Shown in pieces: positions 61,301 through 64,000 of a DNA stretch of 64,000 nt (the stretch's first letter is position 1; every line of letters starts with the position of its first letter). The notes beneath the pieces are model-generated. The model ran no database searches. It was not told where the DNA came from and saw nothing but the letters and a program-made list of their open reading frames with translations. The translations under genes and the position numbers were made by a program. The DNA lies in contig CM034546.1 of assembly GCA_020055645.1 (NCBI GenBank), positions 101,804,001-101,868,000 of the forward strand. Direction: 5' to 3'. The DNA is from Tomocerus qinae. Lineage: Eukaryota; Arthropoda; Collembola; Entomobryomorpha; Tomoceridae.

Positions 61301-64000
61301 TCGGGAGGAACGCATTGCGAAAACTCAATTGGATTTCCATAAGAAAGAAGCGTTATTAGCCACTTTGAAAGAGAAAGATGAGAAACTCGAGGAAGAAATT
61401 GAGATTCTGCAAGGAAGAATTCTCCTTTTAACTGTGGACATTGAGCAAAAGCAAAATGCTTCGCCATCGAAGGGTAATGATGAAAAGTTAAACGCATCTG
61501 AAATAAGGAAGGAGGAGTTCAAGAGTAGGCTCGACTACCAAATCAAGATGAATTTAATGCTAAAAAGTCAGATAATTGAATTGGAGAAATCCAAGGGAGA
61601 AATGGAGAAGAAAATCACAACTCTGATTGAAAAAGTTACTTCTGCTCAAAGCGTCGAGAGAGAACTTCGCGAGAAAACTGTCGAAAGCGTGTCGCGAGAG
61701 GAATATGATTCTTTGACTAAAAAACTGATTACAATAGAAGAAAAACTTTTAATGGAGCGCGATGATACAATTAAATGGAAGGAAATTGCAGAAATGGCTC
61801 AGAATCAAATCAAAGCTATAGAAAATATCAAGGACTTTGAGCGAATGGAGTACGATTCTTTGTTAGTTCAAGCTACAGAACTACAATCCGAATCCAACGA
61901 AAAAGCTTTTGTAGCCAAAGCTCAAAGACAAATTTTGGTTGCAGAAAAGGAAAAGCATCTTGCTATACAACAAGTAAGCACCAAAACAAATTATTTCATT
62001 TAATAATTTAATTGGTCACTGTGTTTTTGTTCTTTAGGTGCAGAAACTACTCTCCAAGCTAAGTCATTTAGAAGCAAGTACACTTCAGCAAGAAAAAGTC
62101 AATCATGACAGAGAAATGGCTTTGATTTCTATGCACACCCAAGTGATTATGCGATATCGCACCCTGTTTGCCGCTCTTCATGAGAGTAATTCTGTAAGAC
62201 CTCCTGTAAACAGAGAAGGAGTTGACTTTGCCGAAGCGTTTAATTTATTTACAAAAGCACAAGAAAAATGTATCGAGTTGGAAAATCAGCTGTTTTCCGA
62301 AAGAAATAAGTTAGACGAGTACGAACAAAGGTGTAAAACTTTAGAAGATATGCTGACAGCCATAAAAGATGGAAGCGAACAAGATTTTACAATTAATTCA
62401 ATGCAGAAAATACAAGATGCTAGGATTGAAGTAGCAAGGTGGAAAAGGAAATTAGAACAGAGTGACTCCAAATGTGCCAATCTTCAAGAATCCGTTCATC
62501 GTTTGGAAACCCGGGCAAGCAATCTTGAAGAGGATCGAATTCGTTTAGAACATTCGCTAGAACTAAAAGATTCGTTGACATCTACACTGATAGCTACATC
62601 GGTAGAAAAGGGTAGTAATTTACCAGGAGATATTTTGTCATCGACTTCCCTCCCAACCCTATTGGCCATCAACTCATCCCAAAAAATTAGTCTAATAAAA
62701 ACCCACAAAGATACACAAACGGACGATAGTTATCTAAATGTAAGTACTCGAGAAGATGGCTCCACAGAAATGATTTCCAAGAACGAAAACCTTGAAGAAT
62801 TAGAGACCCTTCGGATACGAATTTGCGAACTTGAAAATACAGTGCAGACAAAGGAAAAAGTAATAAATGAATTCAAACTAGTACAACTACCACCACCTAA
62901 TGTCTCCAGGAGTCGCTTTAATATAGACGGTTCGGAAGAAGGCTTGATTCATCCTGCGGACGTTCAGGAAGCCCTTGATATCGCTAAAGAAAATATAACT
63001 TCGCTAAACGATCGCTTAAAAACGAAAGAGGATAGCATTAGCCAATATAGAAAACTGTTGGCTGAAGTTCGCACAGAAATGAGTTCTACTACCGATCGTC
63101 ACGTCCAGGAAATGAGAGCTTTGCAGCTGACCATTTACCAACAACAGCAAGCATTCGCCAGGTTAAAATATTATTATTTTCTATACCTATATACTCATCA
63201 CATCTTAATACTAATTAGTAATTTAATGCAGAATGAAGTCCACATTAAGTCAGCCGGTTAAAGACACACTGAACATTGAAGGGACTATTAAAGATCAGTT
63301 GACGCGGATTCATGAACTAGAAGATGAAGTCTCCGAACTTCAGCACGCACTGGGTAATGTCGCTTCGCAATTAACTACAGCACGGAGTGAAGCGCATCGT
63401 TGGCGCTGCACATCAGATGCAAGGTTGAAGGAGTTGGATTCTGCAAGGGATCAACTTTCATCTGAAAATGTTGAAGAGATTCAATCTCTGAAGCAAAAAA
63501 TACAACATCAGCAAAAAGCTATTGAAGAGCTCCAAGGACAACTTCTTGTAAATAAATCCACGTCATCGTCATCCCTCACAGAATTAGTAACCGTACTAAG
63601 AAGGGAATTAGATGAAAAAGAAAAGCAGCTAGATATCTTCATGAAAACTCTTCAAAATACAAGGGTATGATCATTTTAATGTTTAATTTTAATGTTTTAA
63701 TGAACGTGAACTAATCATCTAGGGCTCTGCAAGACTGGCAGAAAACAAGCAGATTGAAGATCGACTTCTTTTAAAGGAGAAGGAAATTGAAGATCAAAAG
63801 GATCAAAACAAGCAACTTCAACAAAAGGTGAGGTATAAAATATTTTTGATTAGAATTAACATCCTTTCTTTAATCCTTTTTTTGTACACACGACTTCCAG
63901 ATTGCAGCTCTTCAAGTTAGAGTAAGTAAATTGAAAGTAGTCAATATGAGAAGTGGGGCGTCTTCTGAACTTGAAGAACTTCGGCAAAAGTTTAGAGATC
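58316..64000 (+). CDS. CEP290: CEP290, centrosomal/transition-zone coiled-coil protein (3' end outside window)
   Basis: Nine exons, 58316-58870, 58938-59210, 59278-59400, 59499-60336, 60412-61973, 62038-63161, 63232-63664, 63723-63827 and 63901-64000 (continuing), give about 1,704 residues so far. Almost all is coiled coil. Clear CEP290 landmarks are DYEAGEYGLPEAVSEIKELK, VNDLMDENDMLRAKLG, ALERFKVKALHQISVFQQIL and, late in the window, LNDRLKTKEDSISQYRKLLA. CEP290 builds the Y-links of the ciliary transition zone and gates entry to the cilium. The protein starts about 190 residues later than the human one: an Asn- and Arg-rich leader (NVFNNNNNDPEKE, SRRRPGRRHNQRDRDRDR) replaces the conserved N-terminal coiled coil. 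Either this lineage lost that part or a first exon lies upstream. About 600-700 C-terminal residues are expected beyond the edge. Confidence 0.95.

Overview
This window is nuclear DNA from an animal, most likely an arthropod and probably a hexapod. It is AT-rich, and its genes are cut by many short introns (mostly 50-120 bp) with ordinary GT-AG ends and the standard code. It carries a classical odorant-binding-protein-like gene and the ciliary genes IFT81 and CEP290. The hexapod assignment rests mainly on the odorant-binding-like gene and is an inference. I assembled the gene models by hand, joining exons so that reading phase was kept across every junction.

Layout, left to right. 1-828 (+): 3' end of a MOSPD1/3-type ER membrane protein. 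4139-5896 (+): unrecognised secreted, probably GPI-anchored, Cys-containing protein. 8791-10236 (+): AUP1, facing 10834-11721 (-) TMEM186, a mitochondrial complex I assembly factor. 12951-13856 (-): odorant-binding-like secreted protein. 17597-23964 (+): unrecognised 847-residue disordered protein with a 10-bp minisatellite in its first intron. 26226-27992 (+): MFSD11, an UNC93-like 12-TM protein. 30590-31276 (+): small secreted His/Met/Phe/Thr-rich peptide. 31277-43457: a 12-kb stretch with no gene that I can support, containing a long near-perfect hairpin. 43458-44208 (+): small EF-hand-like protein whose first coding exon is only the ATG. 45441-46488 (-): mitochondrial Mn superoxide dismutase. 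47379-48670 (-): TFIIF beta subunit (GTF2F2). 50308-52569 (-): secreted Gly/Pro/Asn/Gln-rich repeat protein. 53886-57084 (-): IFT81. 58316-64000 (+): CEP290, running off the right edge.

Most genes look like unrelated neighbours. The exception is the divergent pair IFT81/CEP290: both serve the cilium, they share a 1.2-kb intergenic region, and that region holds a full match to the RFX X-box consensus plus a one-mismatch copy. Three secreted or tissue-type genes (30.6 kb, 43.4 kb, 52.5 kb) have a recognisable TATA box with an initiator at the right distance.

The least familiar items are the eight-module repeat protein at 50.3-52.6 kb, the GPI-type protein at 4.1-5.9 kb with an array of GAAAGT boxes upstream, and the 847-residue protein. 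I saw no CRISPR array, rRNA, convincing tRNA or virus-like element.
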